This document shows, piece by piece, positions 12,246 through 26,065 of a stretch of DNA of 64,000 nucleotides. Position 1 is the first letter of the stretch. Every line of letters starts with the position of its first letter. The notes beneath the pieces are model-generated. The model was not told where the DNA came from and searched no databases. It worked only from the letters and a program-made list of their open reading frames with translations. This DNA is from Plasmodium brasilianum (taxonomy: Eukaryota; Apicomplexa; Aconoidasida; Haemosporida; Plasmodiidae): assembly GCF_023973825.1 (NCBI RefSeq), contig NC_090114.1, positions 186,001 through 250,000 on the forward strand, in the 5' to 3' direction. The position numbers and the translations under genes were made by a program.

Positions 12246-14252
12246 TAATGTTGCAATTATTTAATTTTATATTGTCTTTATGCTAGTAAAAAATTCATGA
12301 AATTTTCGTAAATACTAATAAAAGTATACTATCATTTAAAGAATAAATTTTATTTTTTTTATTTTTAGAAAAGTATTAAATTTCATAAATAAAGTACAAA
12401 TATAAACATTAATAAAGAAAAGATTATTTTAAAAATGTTTTAATAAATATTTTCAATAATTTTATTTGTAGAAAAAGTAATATTTTTACAGTAAGTTTTG
12501 GTACAGTGAATTTAATTAATAAATGTATGAAATAAATGTATATACATATATATATTTCCTTATTGAAGAATTAAAATTTTCTGTTATTTGTACCTTTTAG
12601 AAATAAAATAATATTGATCTTTTGATGTTTAATAATTAGTTATATTTAAAATATTAAATATATATATATCGTAAATACGCACATGGACATACATATTAGG
12701 AATAAACGTTATAATTTTATTATTATATTCCTATCAGAAAATATATCTGTGAGTAATTATAATTTTCGAACATTATTTAATAATTAAAAAACTTAAAGTA
12801 TTATATGAAATTTAATACTAAGTATAGGAAGTGAGATAAAAAATAAAAATAACATAAAATTTTTCGCTGTTCCATATATTATAAGATAGGCATAAGATAT
12901 ATCACGGATATGTTGAACACTTATGCACTATTATATTAAATTTTGTATTCTTTAATTGAAAACACCTAAAAACAATTTTATATTATAAAAAGAGAAATCT
13001 AAATGACTGGTTATATAATTATTTATGTAATAATTGAAATAGAACCTTATAAATATTATATAATTTATATAAATGCAATTTATTAGTTATTACTAAGAGT
13101 AAGTTTTTAAAAATTAAGAATTCAGTAATTTTTCTTATTTTCTTGTTCTTTTTTTTCCTAAAGATAAAAGTTTTATCTTCTCTAAAAATATTAATAATAA
13201 AAATAAAATAAAAATGTAAAAGTAAAATTTATAAACAAACACCGTTAATTATTATATTAAGTTAAGGAATTTTAACTAAAATTACTTACAATATAAAATA
13301 GTATCGTTAAGAAATGTTAAGCATAATATATAATAAAATTCATGATAATAATTGACATATAATTTTTTTGTTGGAAGATTTTATGAACTAAAAAAAGTTA
13401 CATTTACTTTTTATTTGTTTATAAATGATTACACAAGATCAAATATTATTTTATAAAATTTACACAACAAATCTATATTGAATAAATTATATTTTTTTTG
13501 ATATAAACCCATAAAAGTAAAAATATTTATATTCTATTTGTTTTTTACCTTACTATTTGTTATACTTAGGTAATTGCGAAAATTATAAAAATAATGTTTA
13601 TTAAATATATTTTTTTTTATTATGCAATAATAAACTCAAATTAATTTAACAAGTTAAATTACATTTATATAAAATAAATAATAAATTAAAAACATATTAT
13701 ATTTTTATTTATGCAATACTTTTCACACTATCCTATGACACTGAACTAAAATAAGATAATTATTTTATAATTTCATTTTTTCATATATGTGTAGGATATT
13801 TATTTATATATGTTATTTGTATAATTAAAAACTATTTAGAAAAATTATTAGTTCATAACCATAAAATATTCTAGTACTATACTATCCCTTAATTTTTTGT
13901 ATATTAGCAATTTGCATTTATATAGATAAACATAAAGTTATATCTTCATAAAGAATGCTATAAATTATAAAGAATATATAAGGATAAAAATTGTGTAAAC
14001 ATATAACTTTTTATTTAATAAAAATTTCCTCTATTTTTATTTAACTAATTAGATGTTTATGTTTAGGTTTATTTAATTTTACTTAAATAGTTTTTTTGAA
14101 TTTTATATCTAATAAAAATATTTATAACATATTGAATTAATTATTCATATTAATCCAAATAAAAGTATCATTTATAAATAATTTAGATTTATTCTTTAAA
14201 TATTTAACTTGTTAAGCAAATATATATATTACAAATAAATAGTATTATTAAG

Positions 14253-14289
<37 letters not shown>

Positions 14290-14366
14290 TAAGGACATTT
14301 AGACATCTTTAAAAAAATACTATAAAAAACAAATAGAAAGGAAATATATCCGAATTATACTAAAAT
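12246..14366. other. Intergenic DNA with homopolymer and AT tracts
   Basis: Extremely A+T rich, with no coding signal seen. It includes the (AT)n tract listed separately. Confidence 0.65.
14256..14285. repeat. (AT)n microsatellite, about 30 bp
   Basis: An uninterrupted AT dinucleotide run, as is common in Plasmodium intergenic DNA. Confidence 0.9.
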
Positions 14367-15412
14367 TTAAGAATATATATTAATCCTCTTATTGTATATC
14401 CGAATATTTAAGTATATCTTAATTATTTCATAATGATTACATATTTCCTCAGTATTTTTCAAGGATATATTATTACTAAAATTGCAGTAAATTTTTTCAA
14501 ACTCTGTAATAATTATATTATGGTTAAAAATAGTTATAACTCTTCTTGTTTTTGACAGATAATATTTTATAGTATCTATGTAAAGATACGTAAATATTCC
14601 ACCACATATACTAGAGTATATTAAAACTACATACACTGGAATTATAAAACAAGGAAATAAGATTTATAATTTCAATAGTAGTAAGATAAGTAATATTTGT
14701 AAATTAAATAAATTTATTTCATTACAAATATTTTAATTAAATATCGGTCTTTTTTATATTCACCTACATACCACATTATATCAAATACGAAAATTACAAA
14801 ATATATTTCCTTGTTTCATTAAGAGCTTTTTATCTAGAACTTATTTTTTTAGAAATAAAATTATTCCCATTTACAGCCCTTAATATATGTTTTAATCGTT
14901 TTTATTTTGATTTAAGTTATTCCTTATATCCTTTAATTTAATTAGTACTTGTATTTTTTTTAAATTAATATTTTCTCTAATTCTTTCTAACTTAGGTTTA
15001 TTTTTTTATTTTCTTTATTTCCTTATTCATCATTTGATGACATCTTTTTTTTCAAATTTATATTTTTTTCTTCAAATTATATTATGTATTGTGTCAATAA
15101 TATAGCACTTTTGTGATACAAAAAGTGTCCCTTTAGTTTCCCTGCTGCATAGTTTTACTGATCAGGATCTAAAAACAAGACTTTAAATATAATTGATCAA
15201 CTCACAATGTATTTACCTCGTAATAAGAAAATTTATTCTACAAAAATGAAGCAAAAAAAAAAAAAATAAATAAATGAATTAACAAAAAGTAAAAGAAAAA
15301 ATATAGACATTATTATCATATCATATTGTTGTATATGTGATAAATTCATATAAAAAGGCAAATTAATAAATTTTTATTATAAGGAGGAACTTAATTTTAT
15401 TCTCTACTCCAT
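14367..15412 (-). pseudogene. Heavily decayed exported-type gene
   Basis: An exon 1 relic starts at ATG 15412. After a stop and a shift it reads ENKIKFLLIIKIY, like the leaders of intact genes here. A TTTTTAG acceptor near 15,173 opens a region reading SVKLCSRETKGTLFVSQKCY with in-frame stops before and after it. Further pieces follow: KPKLERIRENINLKKIQVL, ISKKISS, and finally an open stretch of 89 codons (14636..14367). That last stretch starts with a hydrophobic YVVLIYSSICGGIFTYLYI and continues with a Cys-containing region. Coding pieces keep the same strand and order, with many stops between them. The family is not recognised. The C-terminal open frame alone would be weak evidence. The case rests on the leader relic, the acceptor and the higher G+C content together. 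Confidence 0.45.
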
Positions 15413-18165
15413 TTTTCTATAGTATTCGTTAATTTAATACTGAAGAAAGTGTTTAGTATATAGTTCATACTTCTATTTAAATAAAAATTTTTATTTAGCC
15501 TCTTATAACATTTTACATATTGTTTTTAATTTATCGAAATTTTTTTATATACTATATATATACATACGTACTTATTGTGTATTGAATAATAAAATAAAAA
15601 AAGAAAAAAATACAATAATTATGTAGTAATATATCCTTATATATTTACTAACGTAACACAAACGTAACATGTTTTAAATATAATCTATAAAAATTAGTTA
15701 CATAGAAGAGTAACCAATTAAAAATTTTACTGAAAAGGCTATATTTTTATAAAAAATAATTTTAATAATAAAAAAATTATCTTCATTTAAATCTAAAAAA
15801 AAAAAAAAAATTATTTTATTAAAATTAAAAAAAATATATTTAAAAAAATTTTTTGTGTGTCTTTTTTCTTAGCTTTTGTTTTTTTTTCTTAAAACAGACT
15901 ATGTTTAATTGAAATACAAATATATCACTATTTCTGCTGCTACCTTATATAACTATAATATCATGTTATGATTCCGTTTCATATAAAGCGCCTAACACAT
16001 CAACATAATATAACTAAACAAAGTTTTCTGCTTATTTATAGTATAAAATTTATATGGATTACTCAAATTTTTACAGTATGTATAAATGCTAAATTAAATT
16101 TAATTTTTTAAAACACATCAATATTATCTATTTTATATATTTTAAATACAATAAAAGTACAAGTAATATTTTCATTTTAGATAAATTTAGAAATCTACAA
16201 TATTTTCAACCAATTTGGTATTTAATTTTTACTTTATTTTGCTTTTTATACTAATAAATAAACATAAATATATATATTCATGGAACTCTGTAGTTTATTT
16301 TGTTTTTAATATCAAACAAATTAACGTATAATTAAGAAATGCATAAAGCTAATAAAATAAAGTAAAATGGAAATAAAATAACTAAAAGATTAAAAACAAA
16401 CTTTATTATCTTATTTTCTTTTTATTTAAATCTATTCAAGGATAAGTATTTACCTGATAAATATTTTTTTCCTAAACAAATGTTCACTAGTTTTTTATAA
16501 TAACAAATATTTGGTTTTCATTATTTTTTTTGTTTTATATATATGTGTATATAAAACCACACATATGAAGGAAAAGGTGCAACTTTTCTTTTTTTTATAT
16601 ATATTTTTTTCTTTTTTTTCTTATATTTTTTTTATCATTTCCGTATTATCATCATACTAAAAATAATAACACCCGCTAAATTTTTTCTTTTCTTTATTAC
16701 ATTAAATACTTTTTAATTCTAAGTTTGTAAAAACTTATTTTAAAAAAAAAATTGTATAAATTACGAATAAATTTTTATTATTTGTTGTAAAAGTAAATGT
16801 CGAACAAAAAAAAAAATTATAATACGAAAATAAATAAGTAAAATATTTCATATAAATTTAAGATATAACTTCTTTCAAAATTTTTTTTATTTTTTGTACT
16901 AAATTTTATATCATGAAATAAAAAATCATTCTTTGAAAACTTCACCGAAACAATTTTAAAAAATATTTCACTATAATTTTTCAATTTTTTTTGCTAATAG
17001 CCTTGGAATTGAAAAAGTAAACATAAAATTTTTAATAAACAAATAACCTTAATAAGAAAAAAAAAAAAAAAAAAAACTTGAAATAAAAAATACAGTATAT
17101 ACACATTACCACAAAATATTAAAAAAAAGGGAAATTTTTATTTTTAAAATACACTCTTTAATTTAATTGTTTCTTTTACTGTCATATCATATCCCGTTTA
17201 TATTTATAAAACACTCATAAAACAAAGTATAATATTTACTCAAATACTATAATATTAATATTCTTTATATAGCTATATTATAGGAATTATTGGCTTCTCA
17301 TATAAATATATACGATCTGCAAAGAATTAATAGAGCTAATTGTTAAATTATTATACAAAATAAATATTTCATATATTATATATAAGATAAAAGTTAAAAT
17401 ATATACATTTTAAATAATTATATAGTGTTAACTAAATTTTTAATAATTTAAATAAAATTATATATAAAACTCATTCTATACATATTATAAATATATGTAA
17501 TATATTATAATGTTCTTACTATTATATTTATTCTTTCTACATTTTAATAATTTTTATTAAAAATAATTTTCAAAAATAGTACATTTAGATAATTATTGCA
17601 TAATTACTAAAAGATTTTTATTATATATTTTGTAACAGATTTTAACAAGTAAGTTCTAAAAATATTTTTCTAAAGTATTATAATGAGTATTTCAATAATA
17701 GAATTTTATCCCATAATGCATTCTTATTAAATTAATATTTTATTTATTTATAGTATACTAATATATACTTATATTTTTAAAATAAAATATTTGTATGATG
17801 AACTGTAATATTTATGTAATTTTGTCCTTTATATACTTAATAAATCCTTTTTTAGTTGTTTTATTAGAACAATACGAATTAATCATATTCTTAAATATAA
17901 CTTTTACTAAAGTATAATTTTTTTAATTATAATTTTTTTTTTTAAATATAATTTTGTCTTTTGCCACAATGTGTACTGCGGTTATATTTACTTTAAAAAA
18001 AAATCCGAAAACTTCTTAAAATTACATAATAGAAAATAATTAAAACTAATCGTAAATTAACCATTTATTTATTATTATCGAAAATGTTATATATATCCAA
18101 TACCTTAATTATTACATATGTTTAAATAACTTTAAAAAAATTCATTATAAAAGCAAATTACAGAA
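15413..18165. other. Intergenic DNA
   Basis: Long A and T runs, for example A20 near 17,057-17,076, and no gene seen. From about 17,280 onwards it matches DNA starting at about 36,980. Confidence 0.65.
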
Positions 18166-19650
18166 ATGCATATCTTTTTTACTAAAGTTTCTATTTTTTC
18201 TTTTCTAATATGGACATTAAAATATCTTGACGAGGTATCATAGTTATTCTAAAATTTTTTTATTTTTCCTTTTTATTTCGTGTTTCTATATGAAAAGAAA
18301 ATTTTATTCATATAATATATAAATATACATTTTTTGAATTCTTAATATGAACCTTTACTTTTAGAAAACCATTTCTGATATAGTAAGGAATGAGGAATTG
18401 AACAGAAATAACATATTAAATGTTAAATTTAACAGATTATTAAGTACTCAAATAAAAGAATCGGTGAGAGATAAATTTAAACTTTTAAAAAAAATAATAA
18501 TTGATTTAGAAAACGAAAATACAGAAACATTTCAAAAAAAAAATCATACGCATTAGAGCTTAATAATCATTTTCAAGAAGATAACCAATCAACATATTGT
18601 GATGCTTCTTCTGAAGAACTTAATTACTGATGGTAAACTCAGAATTTCAAGAACAGGTAGAATTCAACTATGAACATAATTTAAAAGAAAAATCTCCTAT
18701 ATTAGAACATTATGATAATATTCAGAACAATAAATACCTACCCAAATATTTAGAAAAATTTTACTCAAAAAATAATTCAACTTTATGCCATTTCAACTCA
18801 AATAATAAATATGATTCTTTTAATTATGAAGATAAAATTAATGCTACTGCAAATTATAAGCAAAAACATTCAGAAAAATCTACAATATTGGTCGTCCCTA
18901 CTTTTTTAGGATCAACAAATATTCATCCTCGTTATTATACCGTTAATTATAGACTTAGATTATATTTGTTGCTTTCTGTTGAACCTCATAATAATTATGT
19001 CTGTTATTATTTTAGATTATAATCCACAATTTATTAGTATTCTTAGTAAAATTTTTTAATATTTTGTTCTGCTTCTTTAGATAATACCATTTTTTTGAAT
19101 TAAGATAAAATTTACCTGATAAATTAATATAAGTCTAGAAAAAAGTGAGCAAAAAGTATTCATTCTAAAAAATTAATTTTATAAATTTATTAAATTAATT
19201 TGAAAGTTCATAAAATATTACAAATTCAATTGTAAAAAAAAAATATATACCGAAAATATAATTATATAATATATGAATTATTTATTTTTTCATATATCAT
19301 CATAAAATATTGTCTTCATATAATTCCATATATCCAGTAATACAAATATATCATTTGTATTTTAGTTGCTAGTTTCATATAGTAAAGAATCATAACTTAT
19401 TAAGAAATAGACTTTCTAGCAATATATATATATATATGTACTTACCCCATATTATATAATTGTTGAAAATATATATTTATATTCATTGCTCTAATGATAT
19501 TTTAACTTTTTAGAAATATATTTGCATAATTAAATTTTTATTATTATGAAAAAGCAAAAAAAAGTATTAAAATATTTTATCCATTAATATATGATTACAT
19601 GTAATTCATTAACTTAATCCTTTAATCAAGTAACAAATAAGAAAAAAATA
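17280..19650 (+). repeat. Segmental duplication A, copy 1
   Basis: This block carries the 18.2 kb pseudogene with both flanks and resembles 36,980-39,130 in the same orientation. Shared words include TTTTAGTTG followed by a CATA-rich stretch (19,363 and 38,840), a long ATATAT run followed by GYACTTA (19,430 and 38,905), and TTATTATTATGAAAAAG (19,540 and 39,018). The copies are clearly diverged. Boundaries are approximate because they were matched by eye. Confidence 0.7.
18166..19059 (+). pseudogene. Exported protein pseudogene (family of the 37.9 kb copy)
   Basis: Exon 1 at 18166..18234 gives the leader MHIFFTKVSIFSFLIWTLKY...DE, with donor GTATCA. Exon 2 begins at 18365 after TTTTTAG in phase 0 (KTISDIVRNEELNRNNILN) and contains an export-like FNRLLSTQ. 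A frameshift in the A10 run at 18534-18543 leads to a TAG at 18554-18556. A second shift at about 18,625 enters an open stretch of 130 codons (18630..19022) rich in Asn, Lys and Glu. A third shift in the T6 run at 18902-18907 is needed to continue into a hydrophobic C-terminus (IFILVIIPLIID... and FLLNLIIIMSVIIL) that ends at TAA 19057-19059. Splice sites look intact. Two of the three breaks are in homopolymers. Product, if ever made: a two-span exported protein of unknown function. Confidence 0.72.
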
Positions 19651-20501
19651 TATTTATTTATTAGTTTTCGTTATAATAATTTATATGTAAATATTTTTTC
19701 AAATTTGAATAAATGGCATAATTAGGCAGAATAACAAAAAATTTAATTATCTTAATACTTCTTTTAATTGTGAATATTTCGAAAACCAAAGTTATTAAAT
19801 ACTTGTTAACTTACCTATATTTAATAAAGATATAATTTTTTCTATATATTTATAGTTTCCTATTTAAACTATGCAAAAAGCTAAACATTTGCTAAAAAGA
19901 ATTTTGCATTAACAGTATTTTACAACAAATTTTTTATAAAAATTACTTTATAGATTAAATATTTTGTTTTTTTTGTAAAATAAAAAAAAGGAAAAAATAT
20001 TTGATTACATCAAAATGCTTTCATTTATTGTTTTCTTATAAAAAATAGCCAACATATATATTGTATTTAAAACAAATTATAATATTCTTTAATTACATTA
20101 GAAAATGATCATTTAAGACGGAACAACATAATAATAAAAATAATTCTATTTTTTACAGTTACCAATATAAAAAAAAACAGAAATTTTATAAAAATATATG
20201 AATTGTTCTATTATGTATTCATTGTAAAACAAATACATACGTTTTTCATAATAAACTAGCTAATTTAACAAATGTATATATGAAGATGTAATAATGTATT
20301 AAGCAAAAATAATACTTTAATATATGCATTGAAAAAAAAAAAAAAAATATTTAAATTCGTAGAAGAAATATAGTAGCATATTTTTAAAGTTTCTTAACAA
20401 AAAGAATAAATATATAAAGGTGAATTTATAAAAGTTAAACATATATAATTATGTTTGTTATTTGTATATGACTCTCAACAAAGTTACAAATAATAAGGGG
20501 T
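19060..20501. other. Intergenic DNA
   Basis: Includes the downstream end of duplication A and the 3' flank of the exported gene at 20.5 kb. No coding signal seen. Confidence 0.65.
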
Positions 20502-21373
20502 TTAATAGAATATTTTAGGAAAAGAAGGATAATACATACACCTTAGTCTAGATTTTATATATATAAACTTATTATATTTTACAATTTTCATTAAGACATA
20601 AGTAAATACTGGTAAAACAATAAGGGACAATACCAATGGAAATACTATTTCTACTGTTAAAATATTCGACCATATTGTAGAAAATTTCTCTCTGATAACA
20701 TTTAATTTTTCCAATGTAATATAAATTATTCCAGCAATTAGAAGCACTGTAGGTAAAAGATAAAGAAAAATGTATGCTTTATTTACTCTCTTTCTTAAAA
20801 TCACCAAATCATCTTTTGCAACTTTTCTAAATTCATTTTCATATTCTTCTTTCTTGGACATTCCTTCTTCGAAATGTGAATCTCCTCTTACATATGCAAA
20901 CTTTTTTATTTTACCAGGCTTTACATTGTATCTTGAATTATCTAATAAGTTTCCCTCTGTTTGTTTATTCTTGTCTTTAGTTAATTTTCTACTATTAGAT
21001 ATATCTTTTTTTGCGCATCCTACATTATATAGCATCTTTTCCTTTAACCATACATCATTCGAAATATTTTCCTTTCTACATTGTTCTAGTAATCGATAAG
21101 GTCTTCTATCTAATTTTTTGCCAAGTTTGCAGCAATCAAATACAGATTTTTTAAACTTACACTACAAAAAAAAGTGATAATTTATTATATAATGTAGTAA
21201 ATATTACCACGCTAGAAAAAATTATTAATGATAAAAAAACACGGAAGATATGAATAATACAAATGACAAAAATGCTATTATCATACTACATCATTGTAAA
21301 AATAATATTTCCACGATAAAAGGAAGGAGGTAGCAATTTCAATTAATAAAAGTAACTTAATATATTTTTCCAT
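20502..21373 (-). CDS. Plasmodium exported protein with PEXEL and two membrane spans
   Basis: CDS is the complement of join(20502..21161,21290..21373), 247 aa, with a 128-base intron in phase 0. Exon 1 gives a 28-residue leader (MEKYIKLLLLIEIATSFLLS...) ending in Tyr-Asn-Asp before the donor. At residues 51-55 it carries RLLEQ, a canonical PEXEL (RxLxE/Q/D), so export to the red cell is a good prediction. A charged middle region has SRKLTKDKNKQTEG and SKKEEYENEFRKVAKDD. Membrane spans lie at about 157-178 and 197-219, with a Pro in each (LLPTVLL, VFPLVLS). The tail contains KIVKYNKFIYIKSRLR. It resembles the 59.4 kb gene and the 31.5 kb pseudogene in tail and spacing, and it shares a long 5' flank with the 59.4 kb gene. 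No lesion is seen. Function unknown. It is neither fam-l nor fam-m by their middle motifs. Confidence 0.85.
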
Positions 21374-23860
21374 TATATAGATCTATAATATTATAATATA
21401 GTAAGTTAAAAAAAATGAACAATAATATAATATAATATACTTCTAATTGTAAAGGACATTTTATATTAATTTTCATTAATTTAATATATTTTTTTATCAT
21501 TCATTATTTCTTCATAAATAATTATTAAAATTATATAACTCTTATACATGATATAATATTGAAAGAGTATAATAACCCTAAATATTTATTATAAAAACAT
21601 TATCATAAATGGTATTTCTAAAAATCTAACATTCATTAAAATAAAATAACATGAAACCATTCCAAAATATTCAAAGTATATAATTTAATTATTTAATAAT
21701 ATAGTATTTAATTAATATTCTATTAACCATAGTAAATACAAAAATTATTTTGTATTCTATAACATTAATTTTATTTAAAATACAGAAAGTATAAATACAG
21801 ATAGTATAAACTGCCTTATATTAAGACTGCAATAATGATTTTCACAAATTTTTTTCTTTTTTAGGAGATCTAATATATATAATCTGTATTTTATAAAAGT
21901 ATTTACTTATAATTCTACAATATTAACTTTAAGAATAAGTAAAAAAGTAATATTTAAAAAAAAATTTCCATTATATTAATTATAAAACGTTACATATAAA
22001 TTAATTTCAGATGAATTTATAAATAAATATATTATTATAAATGACAATTTTATGTTATATAATATATTAAGATTTTTATATTATAAAAAGTGTCATCAAT
22101 ATTAACACTTTATGTATCATAAATTTATAATATTTCATATATCTTCTACTTTGGAATAAATTTTATTATCACTCATTAGTTAATAAATTTATAAATACAC
22201 TATTTATTCGTATTTTGTTCATTTATATAAATTAATATTTATTTTTACTAAGAATAAGAGAAACAAGCATCAACATTAAAAATGATAATTATCTATTGGA
22301 TAAAATGATAATATTTTACAGAATATCTAGTTTGAAATATATGTACAAATAAATATTATATACATTATTTTTCATTAATTAATATGATATAATAATAATA
22401 TATATTACAATAAAATTTCATTCATTTATTTTTTTAGAAAATTCTAGAAATTATAATTTTTTTTTTATTGCTTCATATACCATGCTCTTACAAAGTACAT
22501 ATTTAAAAAAAAAATAAATTAAATTAAAAATGTAACATACATGAATAAATATTTTAACATAAAAAATATATATAGAAACAAAAATATTATGTATCTTAAT
22601 ATTTTTATTAGTTAAATGTTATATTTAATCGATAATTATAAATTTATTATATACACAAAGATATACCAAATATTTAAAAAATTTCATAATACATTCTTCT
22701 AAACAAAATTAATGGATTAAAAAAAAACGAAAGAAAATTTTTGAATTGAAAAAATTACAGAAGAAAAAATAATCATAATTATATTTTTATTCCATTACAT
22801 TATATATGGAGCTATTATCTCAATGAGAATTATTATTACTTAGAATTACTTAAAATTCCTATCATTTGGTGTTTTCATATCTGTATATATTTAATTTTCT
22901 TTTTCTGAATATTAATAATCATCATAAAATGAAAGAAGTATTCATGAAAATTTTCTTTATATTGTAATTTTTCTTTTTTTTGTGCATATTCTATTCAGTT
23001 ATAACGTAAATAAATTTGTTCTTTTATATACTCATATTAATTTTAAAGTATTTGTCTTATCTTTTTTGACATAATATCCTATTCATCGTTAATATTTTAG
23101 GAATAATTTTGTATTTCAATATATTATATTTTTAATTTATTATATGATCAAAATCATAATAATATATAGCACATAATAGTACTTACTAACTCAATATTAT
23201 TTTTAAAAAATAACAAAATTATAATAAGTGTATTCAAGGAAATTTTTATTACTTTATTATTTATTTATTTATTTACTAATAATTTTTTATTATTCCAGTT
23301 ACACAGTTCTTAAATATTTTCACTGTATTATAACTAATGGATCAACTCATTTATAAACCTTAAAATATATAATATAGTTAGTCAATTTATTGCACAAGCT
23401 CTTATACGTATATTCCTACGTTTTTTATATTGACATACTTTTCATTTAAATGTAACCCTTTATTGGTATTTTCATTTTTCATATTGAACAACAATACTCA
23501 CAAGGAATTAATAATATTCATTATTTATAAATGTTTACAGGAATTTATATAATATTAAGCTTAAGTTATAATTACATTATAAGAATTTTATATTATTCTT
23601 CTATTTTTCATCGGTTTACCACAAAAGTTTTTATTTTTCTAAAAAAAATATCATATGTTAATATATAATTTATGAATTTTATCGCTTTTTATTGTACAAA
23701 ACTTTTAAATATGTATTGATTAAGTTCTTATTTCCGCTAACACATAAATGAAAATATATGTATATTATGAGTATCATAGTTCATGTAACTAATATATAAA
23801 ATGATATTGCACTATGCTTCATACAATATATTACTCTAATGACATGTGTAACATTCCATA
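21374..23860 (-). repeat. Segmental duplication C, copy 1 (5' flank of the 20.5 kb gene)
   Basis: This non-coding block lies upstream of the 20.5 kb gene and resembles 60,299-62,660, the upstream flank of the 59.4 kb gene. Landmarks in both copies include ATATTTTTATTCCATTACAT (22,780 and 61,680), GTTTTCATA followed by a pyrimidine-rich run (22,872 and 61,811), and a TATTATGAG word (23,763 and 62,627). Edges were judged by eye. Confidence 0.65.
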
Positions 23861-26065
23861 TATGACCATATGTCCCATATAAATAATTTTAAAAAACGAT
23901 ATATACACGTTTATTTACTTATACTTTTGTTAATAATTTATAATTTCTTCTTTGTAAGTGCTAAAGTATATAATATATATATACTACAACAAATATGTAT
24001 TAACCCACTATTCAAAAAATTAATGAATATATATTTCTCAAAAAATATTTGTGTAAATGACATTTTCCAACATAAATATTTAAATACAAACTATAATGCC
24101 TTATTTCATTTCCAAAACATAGGATAACATCAATGTATCAATTTATTACATTGGATCTTGTTAACTTTTTATTATTTTAGAAATTCATATATTTTTCTTT
24201 CATTTTAGTATTATTTAATTTATATTATATAAATATATTCTTGTTTTTTTTTCTTAGTTTTTTGAGTACTCTGTTTTTTTAAAATTATAATATTATCTTA
24301 TATTGGAAAATGTTTTAAATTCATATATAATTTCTATGGATTATTTTAATGCAACTTATAAAAAAAAATATAAGTGAACTATATATATTAATTATTCTCA
24401 TTCGTTTTTTAATATAGCAAAAAAAGAATTTAAACACTTTTTTCACAAGGTAGTATTGCGCAAATAATAATTACAATCATGGATAATTTTATATTACTTA
24501 TATTATTATTATGATACATAAAAGTTTTTTATTAAATTTTTTAAATTACAAATTCAATATTTCTATTTCAGGTCCACAAAATATATAAAAACTAAAATGA
24601 CTTCATATAATCACGTTCATTTTCACAATTTTCATTTAAGATATGATGCGCATATTATTAGTTAATAAGTCCAAAAAAAAAAAAAAAAATTTAAATCGTT
24701 TTTTAATTTCTCCTTATTTTAAAATTCATGTTTATTTATACATAGCTATGTTATTAAAATATCTAATATACTATTGTATATGTCATATTACATTCTTACC
24801 AACCACAAATTTATATAAGGTATTTTTATTTTTTCTCTAACATAAATTTAAAAAGCTTTTATAAAAAGATATAGTTCAAATGAAGTTAAAAAAATATATA
24901 TTAATTTTCATATATGTATTTAATCTTATGAATTTTAATATATATATAAAAAAAAAATAAGAATAAAAAATTAAAAAAAAAAAAATTTACAATAAACTTT
25001 CTATAATCATACACACTATGTCCCGTAAAAAAGAATATACATAGAGACCTTAAGCATCTATGTTATCTTTTCTTAAAAATGTGCTATGAATAATATAGCT
25101 GTTTCCATTATAAACGGTAATTTTTATTTATAATTATTTGCAATATATATAATATAATTATTTCTTACAAATATATAATATATATATAAAATTAAGAAAT
25201 TTAGTAGGTACTTAAATTTTTAATATTAACTAAAAAATAAAATTAAATGTGGAATATACATATATATAATATTTTATTATAATGCATACTTCATTAATTC
25301 CAATAAAAATAAAGTAAATTCTTAATATACAATATATTAAGTATATATAGATCATATTTAGATGAAATAAATTATATTTTTCCAAAATAGAATTTATCTG
25401 TAATTAATTCATTGTTAAAAACAATATTATTTAATCACATATCTATAATTTCATACATAAAATATTTAATAATTAAAAGATATAATAAAAATAGTTTTGT
25501 CTTAAATACGTACTGTAGGACATTTATCATAATAATATTTATAATTAAAATTAATTAAATTTTCTCTTTGCAAACTCTCCAAAAAATATATACTCTTTTT
25601 TTTTTTTTTTAAATACAGTGAAAGATATAAACAATCAATATGGAGCAGATAATACATTTAAGTCAGGAAGCAAACATTTTAGACTAAATGAACGTAAGGG
25701 TAATAAAACCAAGGTAAGTGCACTGTTTAATAAAAATAAAATTTAATTTTCCATTATTTTAAAGAAAATATACTAAATTTGCTTTTTTATATTAAATTTA
25801 TGGAACATGCATATATTTCGTATACAAATGCATTTACATACACATATAACTTTTATGCGAAAATATTATGTTCAAACAACTCCCTTAAAGATAAATTTAA
25901 AAAATAAAACATTCATATTCACAAAATATTAAATATACATATTTTTATATTTTATACTAAAACAGTTATATATATGTATTTGGTGTTATAAAACTTTTAT
26001 AACTGTATGTACTTTTCTTATGCATTCAGTAATTTTAAGGATTCTACAAATGTTCATATTTCATA
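23861..26065. other. Intergenic DNA with one exon-like island
   Basis: Mostly A+T-rich simple sequence. The only coding-like part is the island at 25,619-25,713, listed separately. Confidence 0.6.
25619..25713 (+). other. Orphan exon-like island
   Basis: A 95-base stretch with a strong acceptor before it (a T-rich tract, then aaatacag) and a perfect GTAAGT donor after it. After two leading bases it is open for 31 codons (starting KDINNQYGADNTFKSGS and ending RKGNKTK), with a higher G+C content than its surroundings. I find no leader exon upstream and no following exon, so it may be a stranded exon of a lost gene. Chance cannot be excluded for so short a frame. Confidence 0.35.

Noticed and set aside
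14256..14285. AT-rich palindromic tracts as telomere or origin sequence
   Set aside because: They are plain dinucleotide repeats. No TTYAGGG-type telomere repeat was noticed.
20770..21099. 109-codon + strand frame across the 20.5 kb gene
   Set aside because: Antisense shadow of a well-supported spliced exon.
23870..24127. 85-codon + strand frame with a signal-peptide-like start
   Set aside because: It looks like a leader followed by a short secreted protein, but the homologous place in the second copy of the flank (near 62.74 kb) has a stop after a few codons. The frame is not conserved and is probably chance.
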